5,836 nucleotides of DNA from Brevundimonas vancanneytii. GTDB taxonomy: Bacteria; Pseudomonadota; Alphaproteobacteria; Caulobacterales; Caulobacteraceae. Positions 5,696-5,836 of the stretch are shown one piece after another. Made by a program: the position numbers and the translations under genes. The number at the start of each line of letters is the position of its first letter. Positions within the stretch are counted from its first letter, which is position 1. Location of the stretch: NCBI GenBank assembly GCA_945874855.1, contig CAMCIP010000147.1, positions 1 to 5,836 on the forward strand, given 5' to 3'. The notes beneath the pieces are model-generated. The model made no database searches. It was not told the DNA's origin and saw nothing but the letters and a program-made list of their open reading frames with translations.

Positions 5696-5723
5696 TTGTT
5701 CCGAAGCGGCGGCCTGCTAAGCC
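5696..5723 (+). promoter_or_regulatory. Candidate housekeeping promoter for the phosphomannomutase gene
   Basis: TTGTTCC (5696-5702), a 13-base spacer and GCTAAGCC (5716-5723) partly match the Caulobacter sigma-73 pattern TTGACGS, 10-14 bases, GCTANAWC. The start of transcription would fall at about 5728-5730, on or just before the ATG at 5730, giving a leaderless or nearly leaderless message. The -35 matches only its TTG core well. Confidence 0.45.
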
Positions 5724-5729
5724 CCGCCG

Positions 5730-5836
5730 ATGATCCCTCCGTCCGGTTTCCGAGAGTACGATGCCCGCTGGCTGTGGGGCGACCAGATCGACGCGGAGGG
5801 CATGCGCGCGGTGGGGCTGGCCCTCGCCGACACGGC
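5730..5836 (+). CDS. Phosphomannomutase/phosphoglucomutase, N-terminal fragment cut by the window edge
   Basis: Only 35 complete codons are present and the frame is open at the right edge. The peptide contains GFREYDARWLWGDQID, the N-terminal hallmark of the alphaproteobacterial ManB/AlgC-type phosphohexomutase. This enzyme moves phosphate between C6 and C1 of mannose or glucose, feeding GDP-mannose and nucleotide sugars into lipopolysaccharide and exopolysaccharide (family knowledge). The active-site serine lies beyond the window. The start is well fixed: an in-frame TAA (5718-5720) is only three codons before the ATG, and none of those codons is a start. The nine bases between hold no Shine-Dalgarno, which fits a leaderless message from the promoter just upstream. 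The N-terminus before FREYDARW is shorter than I recall for rhizobial relatives. Confidence 0.8.
   Translation, partial: MIPPSGFREYDARWLWGDQIDAEGMRAVGLALADT

Larger units (their letters stand above)
5562..5729. other. Divergent intergenic region
   Basis: These 168 bases separate the serine hydrolase (leftward) and the phosphomannomutase (rightward). They hold a 20-base dyad (5647-5666), a 10-base palindrome GGCCATGGCC (5670-5679) and a candidate rightward promoter (5696-5723). A weak leftward -10-like GCTATGGT lies at 5611-5604. Its best -35 match (GGGACGC, 5633-5627) sits 15 bases away, just outside the usual spacing. I see no credible gene here. Confidence 0.6.

Overview
The window is very GC-rich and densely coded, with bacterial gene spacing, GGAG ribosome binding sites and stop/start overlaps. 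It most resembles an alphaproteobacterium of the Caulobacteraceae (Brevundimonas- or Caulobacter-like). This rests on the class A Hsp20 behind a ROSE-like leader, the phosphomannomutase start containing FREYDARWLWG, and a Caulobacter-style promoter match. The genus is inferred and not proven.

Layout. On the plus strand, 12-85 is a structured leader with a ROSE-type RNA thermometer, followed by an hsp20 small heat-shock gene (86-559) and a strong intrinsic terminator (585-617). All of 624-5561 is minus-strand coding. In transcription order (right to left) it holds an exported serine hydrolase of the beta-lactamase/DD-peptidase superfamily (5561-4518), gpmA (4462-3746), a RibD-like deaminase with a collapsed reductase half (3749-3126), and two tandem paralogous pentapeptide-repeat proteins (3076-1817 and 1820-624). 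A 168-base divergent intergenic region (5562-5729) follows. It contains a perfect 20-base dyad and a candidate promoter that would give a leaderless transcript. The window ends inside the start of a plus-strand phosphomannomutase/phosphoglucomutase gene (5730 onward).

How the genes relate. gpmA and the deaminase share a GTGA stop/start overlap, and the two pentapeptide genes share an ATGA overlap. Each downstream gene has GGAG 7-8 bases before its start, so both pairs look translationally coupled. The serine hydrolase and gpmA are 55 bases apart, and the deaminase and first pentapeptide gene 49 bases apart. One minus-strand transcript is possible but not shown. gpmA (glycolysis) and the mutase at the right edge (sugar phosphates for envelope polysaccharide) are housekeeping genes. 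I see no mobile element, CRISPR array, tRNA or rRNA. The least explained part is the pentapeptide pair, which shares conserved non-repeat segments. The window gives no direct evidence for its function, and I do not claim a new system.
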